This document shows positions 8,840-18,090 of a DNA stretch of 64,000 bases, one piece after another. The notes below the pieces were generated by a model that saw nothing but the letters and a program-made list of their open reading frames with translations, made no database searches and was not told the DNA's origin. Made by a program: the position numbers and the translations under genes. The DNA is taken from positions 124,342 through 188,341 of the forward strand of contig NZ_BMQJ01000009.1 of NCBI RefSeq assembly GCF_014648055.1, read 5' to 3'. Numbering within the stretch: the first letter of the stretch is position 1; the number at the start of each line of letters is the position of its first letter. This stretch comes from Streptosporangium pseudovulgare (GTDB taxonomy: Bacteria; Actinomycetota; Actinomycetes; Streptosporangiales; Streptosporangiaceae).

Positions 8840-10603
8840 ATGGCGGGATCTTTGATGCATCGAGCGGCGAGGGGCCTGGCCGTGGCCGCCGCCCTCGCGC
8901 TCACCCTGGGCGCGTCCCCGGCCCTCGCGGCGGGCGCGGCCACCGTACCGGCGGGACGGACCACGGACGCCGCGCAGGCCGCGCAGGCCGGGCGGGCCGC
9001 GGTGACCGCGCCGATCACCGGGCCCGGACGCGCCGCGGGGGCCCGGAACGCCGCGGCGGACGGGAGGGTGACGAAGGACGCCGTCGAGCTCCAGCTACGG
9101 CCGGACGGCGTCCTGCACGTCAAGGAGACCCTGGAGTTCACGGGGACCGGGCCGACCCGCAAACTCGTCACCCGGACGCGCTACGACGACGGCCACGACC
9201 GGGTCTACCAGGTCACCAACCTGCGGGGCGGCACCCTGCGGGGAGACTCGCTCACCGTCACCGGCCGGAGCCCCGCCACGCTGGAGTACGACGTCAAGGG
9301 CGCGGTGACCCCGCTGGGCGACGCCCAGGAGCTGCGCTGGTACGCCGTGGGCGGCTGGCCGGTCCCGGTGGAACTGTCCACGGTGAAGGTGACCGGGCCC
9401 GCCCAGTTGCAGAGCCTGTCCTGCTTCGCGGGCGTGCTGTCCTCCGCGATCGGCTGCACCGCCGCCTCCCCCGACCACACCGGGACCACCGCGGACTTCG
9501 AGCAGCAGGAGCTCGGGGCGAACGAGGTGCTGACCGTCGTCGTCGGCTACCCGGCGGGCGCCACCAAGGGCGCGCCGATCCTGCAGCGCCGCTTCGAGCT
9601 GTCCAACGCCTTCACGCTGAACACCGTCACCGGCGGCGCGCTGGCCGGCCTGCTGGTCCTGCTGCTCGGCGGCGTCGGCCTCCTCTACTGGACGCGGGGC
9701 CGCGACGCCCGCGTGGTCGGCCACGAGTCGGGCGCGCTCGACGCGGTGCAGAACGGCCACTTCGCCCCGCCGGACGGCGTGCGCCCCGGCCAGATCGGCA
9801 CGCTCGTGGACGAGCAGGCCGACGTGGTCGACGTGACCGCCACCATCGTGGACCTGGCCGTCCGCGGCTACCTCCGCATCGACGAGCAGCCGCGCCAGAC
9901 CTACGACGCCCCCGACTGGACGCTCGTGCGGCTGCCGGGCGCCCAGGTCGGCGCGCTCATGCCGTACGAGCGGGCGCTCTACGACGCGATCTTCGACGGC
10001 CGCGACGCGGTGCCGCTCTCCCAGCTCACGGGCACGTTCGCGGCGAACCTCGGCAAGGTGCGCGACGCGCTCTACCGGGACGTGGTCACCCAGGGCTGGT
10101 TCGCCCGCCGCCCCGACACCGTCCGCACCCGCTGGACGACCGTCGGCGTGGTGCTCACCTTCGCCGGGGTGCTCGCCACCGTCGCGCTCGCCTGGTTCAC
10201 CACGTACGGCGTGCTCGGCCTGGCCCTGATCATCGCGGGCGCCGCGCTGGCCGTGGGCGGGCAGTACATGCCGGCCAAGACCGCCAGGGGGTCCGCGGCG
10301 CTGGCCCACACCCTCGGCTTCCGGGAGTATCTCGCCCGGGGCGAGATCGGCGCCGACGTGCCCCAGGCCCAGCGGGTGGAGCTGTTCTCCCGCTACCTGC
10401 CGTACGCGGTGATCTTCGACAGCGTGGACCGCTGGGCCCGCGTGGTCTCCTCGGTCACCGGCAACGGGCAGCAGGCCGACAACCTGTACTGGTACCACGG
10501 CCCCGCCGAGTGGGACCTGTCGAAGTTCGCCGACTCGATGCGGACGTTCACCACGACGACGTCGGGCGCGATCTCCGCGACCCGGCAGCTCCGCTCCCTG
10601 TAG
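8840..10603 (+). CDS. DUF2207 domain-containing membrane protein
   Basis: 587 aa. Signal peptide about 1-30, then an exported DUF2207 domain (VELQLRPDGVLHVKETLEF ... DVKGAVTPL ... ELRWYAVGGWPVPV). A transmembrane helix lies near 252-280 (GALAGLLVLLLGGVGLLYW), a cytoplasmic region follows, and a helical pair lies near 430-475. The C-terminus NLYWYHGPAEWDLSKF is typical of the family. Function unknown; an envelope role is assumed. TAGGCT at 8826-8831 lies 8 nt before ATG 8840, which suggests a leaderless transcript and supports this start over the in-frame ATG at 8855. Confidence 0.8.
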   Translation: MAGSLMHRAARGLAVAAALALTLGASPALAAGAATVPAGRTTDAAQAAQAGRAAVTAPITGPGRAAGARNAAADGRVTKDAVELQLRPDGVLHVKETLEFTGTGPTRKLVTRTRYDDGHDRVYQVTNLRGGTLRGDSLTVTGRSPATLEYDVKGAVTPLGDAQELRWYAVGGWPVPVELSTVKVTGPAQLQSLSCFAGVLSSAIGCTAASPDHTGTTADFEQQELGANEVLTVVVGYPAGATKGAPILQRRFELSNAFTLNTVTGGALAGLLVLLLGGVGLLYWTRGRDARVVGHESGALDAVQNGHFAPPDGVRPGQIGTLVDEQADVVDVTATIVDLAVRGYLRIDEQPRQTYDAPDWTLVRLPGAQVGALMPYERALYDAIFDGRDAVPLSQLTGTFAANLGKVRDALYRDVVTQGWFARRPDTVRTRWTTVGVVLTFAGVLATVALAWFTTYGVLGLALIIAGAALAVGGQYMPAKTARGSAALAHTLGFREYLARGEIGADVPQAQRVELFSRYLPYAVIFDSVDRWARVVSSVTGNGQQADNLYWYHGPAEWDLSKFADSMRTFTTTTSGAISATRQLRSL

Positions 10604-10786
10604 GCGGTTCCGGGGGGGCGCCTCACCGGGAGCCGCGGCGGGTCCGGAGCGGCACCACGCCAGGAGCACCGCGGGCTGTCCGGGGCGGTTCCTCGCCAAG
10701 AAAGGATCAAATCGGGCGTGCGCCTCGCGGGCGGGGGAAGGACCACGGTCCCCCGCCCGTCTCACCGACGACTGGGAGGAGCCGCC

Positions 10787-11206
10787 ATGAGGATCACCGC
10801 CCGACCGCACCAGCTTCCGGCCCGCGTCGCCGCGGGGCTCGTCATCCTGGAGTCCGGGCTGTCCATGGCCGCCGCGAACGGCGAGCGCGCCCGGCAGACC
10901 CACGGCATGGCCGCCGGGACCTACCCGTTCCTCAAGGACCTGGACCCGGAGGAGTTCACCCGCTGGCTCGCCAAGTCGGAGATCGCCCTCGGCGCGGCGC
11001 TCCTGCTCCCGGTGGTGCCGTCGGCGCTGGCCGGCGCCGCCCTCGCGGCCTTCGCCGGCGGGCTGATGGGCCTGTACCTGCGGACCCCGGGCCTGCGGCG
11101 GCAGGGCAGCCTGCGCCCCACCCCCGAGGGGATCGGCATCGTCAAGGACGTCTGGCTGCTGGGCATCGGGGCGGGGCTGGTGGCCGAGGAGCTCCGCGGG
11201 AGCTGA
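10787..11206 (+). CDS. Small membrane protein, possibly DoxX-like
   Basis: 139 aa. Starts at ATG 10787 behind GGGAGGAGCCGCC; an upstream in-frame ATG at 10718 has no ribosome site. Hydrophobic stretches at about 12-25, 62-100 (LGAALLLPVVPSALAGAALAAFAGGLMGLYL) and 120-134 (VWLLGIGAGLVAEEL) suggest three or four helices. The conserved-looking stretch FTRWLAKSEIALGAALLLP recalls DoxX/DUF4267-like proteins, but this is a guess. Confidence 0.65.
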   Translation: MRITARPHQLPARVAAGLVILESGLSMAAANGERARQTHGMAAGTYPFLKDLDPEEFTRWLAKSEIALGAALLLPVVPSALAGAALAAFAGGLMGLYLRTPGLRRQGSLRPTPEGIGIVKDVWLLGIGAGLVAEELRGS

Positions 11207-11223
11207 CCACCGCGCAGGTCCGG

Positions 11224-11258
11224 GCCGCCCTCAGCGGCGTGTGACCGCCGAGGGCGGC
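11224..11258. terminator. Hairpin between convergent genes
   Basis: GCCGCCCTC (11224-11232) pairs exactly with GAGGGCGGC (11250-11258). It sits between the plus-strand small membrane protein gene and the minus-strand asparaginase gene and could serve both. Confidence 0.45.
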
Positions 11259-11272
11259 GCGACCGCGGGCGG

Positions 11273-12220
11273 TCAGGAGCGGCGCAGGCGGACCTCGCCG
11301 ACCGGCCGGCCGCCGCCGTACAGCACCCCGGCCGCCAGCTCGTCGAGGCCGGCGCCGGAGAAGCCCAGCGCGCGCAGCGCCTCGACCGTGACGGGGGTGC
11401 GCGCCCGCTGGCCGCCGTCCTCGATCTTGACGGTTCCGGCGCGTCCGTCGCTGAAGGCGAACGCGTCGAACGCCTCGGCACCGGCCTTGAGCATCAGGCC
11501 GGGAACGGCGCGCATCAGCCGGGCCTCGGCCCGCCGGGTGCCGGACGTCCACTCGGGGTGGGCGCGGAAGGCGTCGGCGATGCGCCGCTCGGGGGTGCCG
11601 GGCTCGGCCAGCACGAACGCGCGGAACGCCCGGGTCACGCCCACCATCGAGACGAAGAACAGCGGGGCGCCGCAGCCGTCCACGCCGGTGGCGGCGACGC
11701 GCTCGCCGGTCAGCTCCTCGACCACCTCGCGGATGGCCCGCTGCAACGGGTGGGCCGGGTCGAGGTAGGTCTCCACGGGCCAGCCGTTGGCGACGCAGGT
11801 GGCGAGCATCGCGGAGTGCTTGCCGGAGCAGTTCATGTGGACGCGGGCCGGTCCGCCGCCCGACCGCAGCACCTCGTCGCGGGCGGCGTCGTCCCCGGGC
11901 AGGTCCTCCGGGCAGCGCAGCGCGCTCTCGTCCAGCCCGGCCCCGGACAGGATCTTCCTGGCCCCTTCCACGTGGAACGGCTCCCCGGAGTGGCTGGCGC
12001 ACGCCAGCGCGAGCAGCTCGCCCTCCAGGGCCAGGCCGTGGCGCACCATGGCCAGGGCCTGGAGCGGTTTCATCGACGAGCGCGGTGAGACCAGGGCGTC
12101 GACCGCGCCGTGCACCCTCACCGGGGACCCGCCGGCCTCGACGGCCAGCATTCGCGCCCGGTGGGTGGACTCCACGAACCCCGAGCGGACAACCTCGACA
12201 ACCAACGACTCAGCAGACAC
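11273..12220 (-). CDS. L-asparaginase II family protein
   Basis: 315 aa, usual length for the thermolabile L-asparaginase family (PF06089). Recognisable blocks: VVRSGFVESTHRARMLAV at the N-terminus, RSSMKPLQALAMV, LACASHSGEPFH, HMNCSGKHSAMLATC and GVDGCGAPLFF. Converts asparagine to aspartate and ammonia in the cytoplasm. Start is GTG 12220 with a strong site, AAAGGAGACAAAG. It is divergent from dtd with 57 bp between the starts. Confidence 0.88.
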   Translation of the reverse strand: MSAESLVVEVVRSGFVESTHRARMLAVEAGGSPVRVHGAVDALVSPRSSMKPLQALAMVRHGLALEGELLALACASHSGEPFHVEGARKILSGAGLDESALRCPEDLPGDDAARDEVLRSGGGPARVHMNCSGKHSAMLATCVANGWPVETYLDPAHPLQRAIREVVEELTGERVAATGVDGCGAPLFFVSMVGVTRAFRAFVLAEPGTPERRIADAFRAHPEWTSGTRRAEARLMRAVPGLMLKAGAEAFDAFAFSDGRAGTVKIEDGGQRARTPVTVEALRALGFSGAGLDELAAGVLYGGGRPVGEVRLRRS

Positions 12221-12277
12221 CTTTGTCTCCTTTCGCGTGGATTCTAGGGTCGCCGGGCGCGCGAGATGATGGGGGGC

Positions 12278-12703
12278 ATGCGTGCGGTGGTGCAGCGGGT
12301 GAGTTCCGCTTCGGTGACTGTGGACGGCGTGACGGCCGGGGCGATCGACGAGCCCGGCCTGCTGGTGCTGGTGGGGGTGACGCACACCGACACCCCGACC
12401 GAGGCCGCGAGGCTCGCCGCCAAGCTCTGGGGCCTGCGGATCCTGTCCGGCGAGAAGTCCTGCTCCGACGTGGGCGCGCCGCTGCTCGTGGTCAGCCAGT
12501 TCACCCTGTACGGCGACGCCCGCAAGGGCCGCCGCCCCACGTGGCAGGCCGCCGCGCCCGGCCCGGTGGCCGAGCCGCTGGTGGAGGCGGTCTGCGCCGA
12601 GCTGCGCGCGCTGGGCGCCCGGGTGGAGACCGGGGTTTTCGGCGCCGACATGAAGGTCGCCCTGGTCAACGACGGACCCATCACCCTGGTCCTGGACGTC
12701 TGA
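12278..12703 (+). CDS. dtd: D-aminoacyl-tRNA deacylase
   Basis: 141 aa, full length. It removes D-amino acids from mischarged tRNAs. Signatures: [17 protein letters not shown] at the N-terminus, SQFTLYGD (the SQFTL active-site loop) and NDGPIT near the C-terminus (family NxGPxT). ATG 12278 follows a run of G (GATGGGGGGC); an earlier in-frame ATG at 12266 would add only four residues not seen in homologues. A housekeeping gene with no operon partner downstream. Confidence 0.95.
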   Translation: MRAVVQRVSSASVTVDGVTAGAIDEPGLLVLVGVTHTDTPTEAARLAAKLWGLRILSGEKSCSDVGAPLLVVSQFTLYGDARKGRRPTWQAAAPGPVAEPLVEAVCAELRALGARVETGVFGADMKVALVNDGPITLVLDV

Positions 12704-12867
12704 CCGGAGATCCGGGAAAGCCCCGCCGGCGGACCCGGAGGTCCGCCCGCCGGTGACTTCCGGCTGCCCGCCCAACGGCCCGGCCGACAGCCCGCCCGGC
12801 GGCGGCCCCGGACGGCCTGTCCGCGGACATACTCCCTGTCCCCCATGTCCGACTCATCAGATTTTAC

Positions 12868-12880
12868 CTGCGAATCGCAG
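12868..12880 (+). promoter_or_regulatory. 13-bp palindrome, candidate operator of the AsnC-type regulator
   Basis: CTGCGA-A-TCGCAG is perfect apart from its single central base and lies 55 bp before the regulator start, in an AT-richer patch. AsnC-family regulators usually control themselves and the next operon, so autoregulation is likely. No footprint is known. Confidence 0.45.
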
Positions 12881-12934
12881 ATTACGTCAGTTTAGGCTTG
12901 CATCTGGGGGATTCCGTCAGCAATTCTGGGTCGC

Positions 12935-13948
12935 ATGCAACCTGGCGTCCCTGTCGACGAGCTGGACCGCGCGATCGTCGCGGCCCTCCAGCTGAACGGG
13001 CGGGCCCCCTGGAGTCTCGTCGCCCGCCTCGTCGGCGCGAGCGAGTCCACCGTGGTCCGCCGCGCCGCCGTACTCGGCGAGAGCGGCATGCTCCGCGTCA
13101 TCGGCGTGGTGGACGTGCTGCGGTGCGGCCTCGGCGTGCCGGTCCTCACCCGGTTCCGCTGCCGGCCCGGCACCACCTACGACGTCGCCGGCGCGATCGC
13201 GGCCCGGCCCGAGGCGCGGTTCGTGGCGGTGGTGTCCGGCGCCGCCGACTGCGTCGCCGAGTTCGTCGTGCCCAACCACGCCGCGCTCGGCCGGGTGATG
13301 ATCGCCGACATGCCCGGCGGCGACCGGGTCATCGAGAGCGAGACGCACGCGGTCATCCGTACCTTCGTCTCCAACCACGACTGGAACCCCGGCGTCCTCG
13401 ACCCGGAGGCCGCCGCCGAGCTGCGGGACGCGGCCGAGCTCCCCTTCGAGGACCGGTTCCGGGACGGCTCCCCGGAGCGGCTCGACGAGCTGGAGCAGGC
13501 CATCGTCCAGGTCCTGGGCCAGGACGGGCGGATGCCGTACAAGGCCCTCGCCGCGGCCGTCGGCAGCAGCGAGTCGACGGCGAAGCGGCGGGTCGAGTCG
13601 CTCGTCCGGCGGGGCTGCCTGCGGTTCCGCACACTCGCCGAACCCGAGGTGCTCGGCTACGCCGTGGAGTTCATGCTGTGGCTGGAGGTCGAGCCCGGCC
13701 GGCTGGAGACCACGGGCCAGCAGCTCGCCGCGCACCCCCTGACCCGTTACCTGTCGGCCACCACGGGACGCTTCAACCTCGCCGCCCAGGTGGCGCTGCG
13801 CCACTACGGCGACCTGTTCCGCTACATGACCGACGACGTCGGATCGCTGCCCGGCCTGCGGGCCGCCGACGTCACCCTCCAGCTCACCACCTTCAAGCGC
13901 GCCTGGGTCCCCACCCCCGCCGCCCGATCGGACCGGAAGGAACCGTGA
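12935..13948 (+). CDS. Lrp/AsnC-family regulator with two HTH domains
   Basis: 337 aa, about twice the usual 150. Residues 7-60 are an AsnC-type HTH (ELDRAIVAALQLNGRAPW ... STVVRRAAVL) followed by a RAM-like segment. Residues about 185-235 are a second AsnC HTH (LDELEQAIVQVLGQDGRMPY ... SESTAKRRVESL) with a second RAM-like segment. The duplicated form is known in actinobacteria and may act as a pseudo-dimer. It heads the operon: its TGA overlaps the GTG of the next gene (GTGA). It probably senses a small metabolite related to the operon's substrate and binds the palindrome at 12868-12880. Confidence 0.88.
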   Translation: MQPGVPVDELDRAIVAALQLNGRAPWSLVARLVGASESTVVRRAAVLGESGMLRVIGVVDVLRCGLGVPVLTRFRCRPGTTYDVAGAIAARPEARFVAVVSGAADCVAEFVVPNHAALGRVMIADMPGGDRVIESETHAVIRTFVSNHDWNPGVLDPEAAAELRDAAELPFEDRFRDGSPERLDELEQAIVQVLGQDGRMPYKALAAAVGSSESTAKRRVESLVRRGCLRFRTLAEPEVLGYAVEFMLWLEVEPGRLETTGQQLAAHPLTRYLSATTGRFNLAAQVALRHYGDLFRYMTDDVGSLPGLRAADVTLQLTTFKRAWVPTPAARSDRKEP

Positions 13949-14874
13949 CCGCCATGACCGCCCGTGTCCCCGACCCCACCGAAGCCCCCGAGCAGCAGCC
14001 CTGGCAGTGGTCCGAGCAGACCTGGCGCGGCCACGTCGACCGGGTGCGCGCCGGGCGCAGCCTCACCCCCGCCTCCTGGCCCGGCGGCGCCCGGGTCGCC
14101 GTCGCGCTCTCCTTCGACTCCGACCACGAGACGATCCCGCTGCGCGAGGGCGAGACCCGCCCGGGCAAGCTCTCCCAGGGGGAGTACGGCGCCCGCGCCG
14201 GCGCGCCCCGCGTCCTGCGCCTGCTGGACCGCCACGGCATCCCGGCGTCGTTCTTCATGCCGGCGGTGTCCGCGCTGCTGCACCCCGGCGAGGTGCGCGA
14301 CTACGTCGCCGCCGGCCACGAGGTCGCCATGCACGGCTGGATCCACGAGCGCAACATGCTGCTCGACCCGGCCGACGAGCGGGAGCTCGCCTTCCGCGCC
14401 GCCGACACACTGGAGCGGCTCAGCGGCACCCGCCCGGTCGGCATCCGCACCCCCTCGTGGGACTTCTCCGACCACACGCTCGCCATCACCCGCGAGCTCG
14501 GCCTCGTCTACGACTCCTCGCTGATGGCCGACGACGAGCCGTACGAGCTGCTGGCCGACGGCGAGCCGACCGGCATCGTGGAGATCCCGGTCGAGTGGAT
14601 CAGGGACGACGCGCCGTACCTGATGATGGAGCGCTACGGCGCGCTCCGGCCGTACACCCCGCCGCGGGACGTCGCCGGCATCTGGCGCGACGAGTTCGAC
14701 GCCGCCTACGCCGAGGGCGGGCTGTTCCAGCTCACCATGCACCCCCACATCATCGGGCACCGCTCCCGGATGGCGGCGCTCGCCGAGCTGCTCGACCACA
14801 TCGCCGGGCACGACGGCGTCTGGTACGCCACCCACGCCGACATCGCCGAGTACGTCCTGCGGGAGTCCCCGTGA
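13945..14874 (+). CDS. Polysaccharide-deacetylase-fold hydrolase (PgdA/cyclic-imidase/PuuE-like)
   Basis: 309 aa. A NodB-type barrel: SFDSDHE near residue 58 takes the place of the TFDDG metal motif, HEVAMHGWIHERN gives the two metal His, and RTPSWDFSDHT and QLTMHPHIIGHRSR follow. The overall pattern, including EIPVEWIRDDAPYLMM and PRDVAGIWRDEFD, fits the subfamily that holds Helicobacter PgdA, Pseudomonas cyclic imide hydrolase and PuuE allantoinase. It has no signal peptide, so it is cytoplasmic; with transporter, SDR and amidohydrolase neighbours, hydrolysis of a cyclic amide is more likely than wall editing (inference). GTG 13945 overlaps the previous stop; ATG 13954 is an alternative start. 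Confidence 0.8.
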   Translation: MTAMTARVPDPTEAPEQQPWQWSEQTWRGHVDRVRAGRSLTPASWPGGARVAVALSFDSDHETIPLREGETRPGKLSQGEYGARAGAPRVLRLLDRHGIPASFFMPAVSALLHPGEVRDYVAAGHEVAMHGWIHERNMLLDPADERELAFRAADTLERLSGTRPVGIRTPSWDFSDHTLAITRELGLVYDSSLMADDEPYELLADGEPTGIVEIPVEWIRDDAPYLMMERYGALRPYTPPRDVAGIWRDEFDAAYAEGGLFQLTMHPHIIGHRSRMAALAELLDHIAGHDGVWYATHADIAEYVLRESP

Positions 14875-14936
14875 GCCCCGCACCCGCCCGCCGTACAGCC
14901 GGCCCGAGCGCCCGAGAGAGCACCGAAGGAACCCCC

Positions 14937-16235
14937 ATGAACGTCCAGACAGCCGCCGGAGCACCCGCCACGCGCCTCACCCCGGCGCAGCGCAGGGCGA
15001 TCGTCGCGGGCGCGATCGGCAACACCGTCGAGTGGGTCGACTGGGCCATCTACACCACGTTCGCGTCGGTGTTCTCCCGCCAGTTCTTCCCCTCCGGCAA
15101 CCCCACCGCGAGCCTGCTGTCCACCCTGGTGGTCTTCGCCGTGGGCTTCCTCATGCGCCCCATCGGCGGCGCGATCCTCGGCGCGTACGGTGACCGGCAC
15201 GGCCGCAAGAAGGGCATGACGCTGACCATCACGCTGATGGCGGCGGCGTCCTTCGTGATCGCGATCTGCCCCGGCTACGACACCATCGGCCTCGCCGCCC
15301 CGGTCGTCCTGGTGCTCGCCCGGCTGGTCCAGGGCTTCTCCGCCGGTGGCGAGTTCGGCACCTCGTCGGCCTTCCTCATCGAGTCGGCCGCGAGCGGGCG
15401 GCGCGCGTTCGCCGGGTCCTGGCAGCAGGTCTCGGTCGGCGGCGGCGTGCTGATCGCCTCGGCGCTCGGCACCGTCCTCACCTCCTTCCTCGACGACGCC
15501 GCGCTGGGCAGCTGGGGCTGGCGCATCGCCTTCGCCGTCGGCGGCCTGCTCGGCCTGATCGGCCTGTGGCTGCGGGTCTCGGTCCCCGAGACCGAGGCGT
15601 TCGCCAAGGTCGAGGCGTCCGGCCGGACCCGCGCCAACCCGCTCACCGCGATGTTCCGGGAGCACCCGCGGGCCGCGCTCCGCGTGGCCGGCGTGACCAT
15701 CGCCGGAACCCTCCTCTACTACATCTGGGTCAGCTACATGCCGACCTACGCCCACGTCGACACCGGCATCCCGCTGAACGAGGCCCTGCTCGCCAACACC
15801 ATCGCGGTCGTCGTCTTCCTGATCCTGCTGCCGTTCGGCGGCCTGCTCTCCGACCGGATCGGCCGCAAACCCACGATGACCGCCTTCGCCCTGGGCTTCC
15901 TCGTCATCGCCTGGCCGGCCTTCCACTTCCTCGACGGCGGCTTCGGGGCCCTGCTCGTCATCGAGATCGTCGGCATGGTCTTCCTGGTCGGCTACTCCGC
16001 CAACTGCGCCGTCATCATGGCCGAGCAGTTCCCCGCCGAGGTCCGCACCACCGGCATCGGCCTGCCGTACGCCCTGTCCGTCGCGATCTTCGGGGGCACC
16101 GCCCCGTACGTCACCACCTGGCTCAGCTCGAACGGCTACCGCGACCAGGTGTGGCTCTACGTGGTCGCCGCGGCCCTCGTCGGCGTGATCGTCTACACCA
16201 CCATGCCCGAGACCAAGGGAAAGGAGCTGACCTGA
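14937..16235 (+). CDS. MHS-family major facilitator transporter
   Basis: 432 aa with twelve predicted helices. MHS signatures: IGNTVEWVDWAIYTTFASVF at helix 1, YGDRHGRKKGM in loop 2-3, FSAGGEFGTSSAFLIE in helix 4-5, LSDRIGRKP in loop 8-9 and ETKGKEL at the C-terminus. The family (KgtP, ShiA, ProP, citrate carriers) imports organic acids or betaines with protons. ATG 14937 follows GAAGGAACCCCC. It probably brings in the substrate of the surrounding catabolic operon. Confidence 0.9.
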   Translation: MNVQTAAGAPATRLTPAQRRAIVAGAIGNTVEWVDWAIYTTFASVFSRQFFPSGNPTASLLSTLVVFAVGFLMRPIGGAILGAYGDRHGRKKGMTLTITLMAAASFVIAICPGYDTIGLAAPVVLVLARLVQGFSAGGEFGTSSAFLIESAASGRRAFAGSWQQVSVGGGVLIASALGTVLTSFLDDAALGSWGWRIAFAVGGLLGLIGLWLRVSVPETEAFAKVEASGRTRANPLTAMFREHPRAALRVAGVTIAGTLLYYIWVSYMPTYAHVDTGIPLNEALLANTIAVVVFLILLPFGGLLSDRIGRKPTMTAFALGFLVIAWPAFHFLDGGFGALLVIEIVGMVFLVGYSANCAVIMAEQFPAEVRTTGIGLPYALSVAIFGGTAPYVTTWLSSNGYRDQVWLYVVAAALVGVIVYTTMPETKGKELT

Positions 16236-17035
16236 TGGCCGGGCCACGTCACGTGCTCGTCACCGGAGCGGCCAGCGGCATCGGCGCCGGGACCTGCGAA
16301 CTGTTCGCCTCCGCGGAGGGAGCGCGGATCACCGCCGTCGACGTGCGGGCCGACACCCTGGCCGACCTGGCCGGACGGCTGCGCGCCGATCACGGCGCCG
16401 ACGTCGGCGAGATCGTCGCCGACCTGGCCGGCGCGGACGCCGCCGCGGAGCTGCTCGACTGGGCCTGGCGGGACCGCGGGCCGGTCGACGTCGTGGTCAA
16501 CGCGGCGGGCATCTACCCGGCGACGCCGTTCCTGGAGATGACCGCCGCCCAGTGGGACCGGGTGCAGAACGTCAACGTGCGGGCGCCCATGCTGGTCACC
16601 GCGGCCTTCGGCCGGGCCTGCGCCGCCGCGGGCCGTACCGGCTCGGTGGTGAACATCGCCTCGGGCGCCGCGTTGCGGGCCCGCCCCGGCGCGGCGCACT
16701 ACTGCACGTCGAAGGCCGCCCTGGAGATGCTCACCAAGGCCGCGGCCGTCGAACTCGGCCCGCTCGGCGTCCGGGTCAACGCGGTCAGCCCGGGATTCGT
16801 CACCGTCGACAGCGCCGCCAACCCCGTCACCGAGGAGTACGCCGACGCCGTCTCCGCCAACCCGCTGGGACGGCGCGGCCTGCCCCTCGACATCGCCCGG
16901 GCCGTGCGCTGGCTGGCCGGGCAGGAGGCCGAATGGGTGACCGGCACGGTGGTGCGGGTCGACGGCGGAGCCTCGGCGGGCACGACCGCCCTGCCGTTGC
17001 ACTGGAAGGGAACGAGCGAGGTGCAGACCGCATGA
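16235..17035 (+). CDS. Short-chain dehydrogenase/reductase
   Basis: 266 aa, classical SDR. TGAASGIG (residues 10-17) is the dinucleotide loop, NAAGIY the NAG motif, and NIASGAALRARPGAAHYCTSK contains the Ser-Tyr-Lys set. VRVNAVSPGFV and VTGTVVRVDGGASAG complete the fold. Its ATG shares one base with the stop of the transporter gene (TGATG) behind AAAGGAGCTGACCTG, so the two are coupled. It would oxidise a hydroxyl or reduce a keto group in the pathway. Confidence 0.9.
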   Translation: MAGPRHVLVTGAASGIGAGTCELFASAEGARITAVDVRADTLADLAGRLRADHGADVGEIVADLAGADAAAELLDWAWRDRGPVDVVVNAAGIYPATPFLEMTAAQWDRVQNVNVRAPMLVTAAFGRACAAAGRTGSVVNIASGAALRARPGAAHYCTSKAALEMLTKAAAVELGPLGVRVNAVSPGFVTVDSAANPVTEEYADAVSANPLGRRGLPLDIARAVRWLAGQEAEWVTGTVVRVDGGASAGTTALPLHWKGTSEVQTA

Positions 17036-18090
17036 CAGACCGGAACACCGACACGACCGGCACCACCGGGACCGCGGGAGTCGCCCCGGGCGCGCCGTAC
17101 ACGATCGTCGGCGGCGGGGCCATCGGCGGGAGCGTCGCCTTCCACCTCGCCAGGGGCGGGCACGACGTGCTGCTCGTCGACGCCGACCCCGCGCACGTCG
17201 CCGCGGTCCGCCGCGACGGGCTGGTGCTCCGCCGGGCGGCGGGCGACGAGACCGCGCGGGTCCGCGCCGCCACCCCCGAGGAGGTGGACGGCCCGCTGCG
17301 GCACGTCCTGCTGTGCGTGAAGGCCCAGGCCACCGACGGCGCGGCCGGCTGGATCGCGCCCCGGCTCGCCCCCGACGGTTTCGTCGTCTCGGTGCAGAAC
17401 GGGCTCAACGAGCGGCTCATCGCCGAGCACGTCGGCGCGGACCGCGTCGTGGGCGCGTTCGTCAACCTCTTCGCCGACGTGGTGGAGCCGGGCGTCATCC
17501 GCGACGGCGGCCCCGGCGCCTTCGTGGTCGGCGAGCTGTCGGGCGAGTCCGGTCCCCGGGTCGACCGGATCGTCTCCGACCTCGCCGGGCTGGGCGCCAA
17601 GGCCACCGGGAACATCAACGGCTACCTGTGGTCCAAGCTGGGCTTCGGGATCATGCTGACCGCGACCGCGTTGGCCGACGCGCCGATGGCCGACCTGATC
17701 GACCGGCACCGCCCGCTGATGTACGCCCTGGTGGCCGAGGTGTTCGCGGTCGCCGCGCGGCTGGGCCACCGGCTGGAGCCGTTCGACGCGTTCGACCCCG
17801 CCGCCTACCTGCCCGGCACGCCGGAGAACGTTCGCGAGGCGGCGACCGACCGGCTCACCGCCTGGCTGCGCACCCAGCCCAAGGACCGCAGCGGGATCTG
17901 GCGCGACATCGCCGTACGGCACCGCCCCGTCGAGGTGCGCGACCACTACGGGGCCGTCTTCGCCGAGGCGGACGCGGCCGGCGTCGCCACCCCGCTGACC
18001 CGCGGCGTGCTCGCCCGCCTCGCCGACGTCGAGGCCGGACGCGCCCCGATGAGCGAGGACCACCTGCGCGACCTGGAGGCCGCCCGATGA
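17032..18090 (+). CDS. 2-dehydropantoate 2-reductase-like (ApbA/PanE family) oxidoreductase
   Basis: 352 aa. IVGGGAIGGSVAFHLARGGH (from residue 25) is the Rossmann loop. VQNGLNE (conserved Asn) and YLWSKLGFGIM (catalytic Lys) are the ketopantoate-reductase signatures, and the C-terminal helical domain is present. It overlaps the SDR by ATGA. In a catabolic operon such proteins often reduce or oxidise other branched 2-keto or 2-hydroxy acids, so a true pantothenate role is doubtful. Residues 1-22 are a Thr/Gly-rich extension. Confidence 0.85.
   Translation: MTDRNTDTTGTTGTAGVAPGAPYTIVGGGAIGGSVAFHLARGGHDVLLVDADPAHVAAVRRDGLVLRRAAGDETARVRAATPEEVDGPLRHVLLCVKAQATDGAAGWIAPRLAPDGFVVSVQNGLNERLIAEHVGADRVVGAFVNLFADVVEPGVIRDGGPGAFVVGELSGESGPRVDRIVSDLAGLGAKATGNINGYLWSKLGFGIMLTATALADAPMADLIDRHRPLMYALVAEVFAVAARLGHRLEPFDAFDPAAYLPGTPENVREAATDRLTAWLRTQPKDRSGIWRDIAVRHRPVEVRDHYGAVFAEADAAGVATPLTRGVLARLADVEAGRAPMSEDHLRDLEAAR

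Noticed and set aside
9095-10903. 602-codon minus-strand frame
   Set aside because: Antisense to the DUF2207 gene; no motif.
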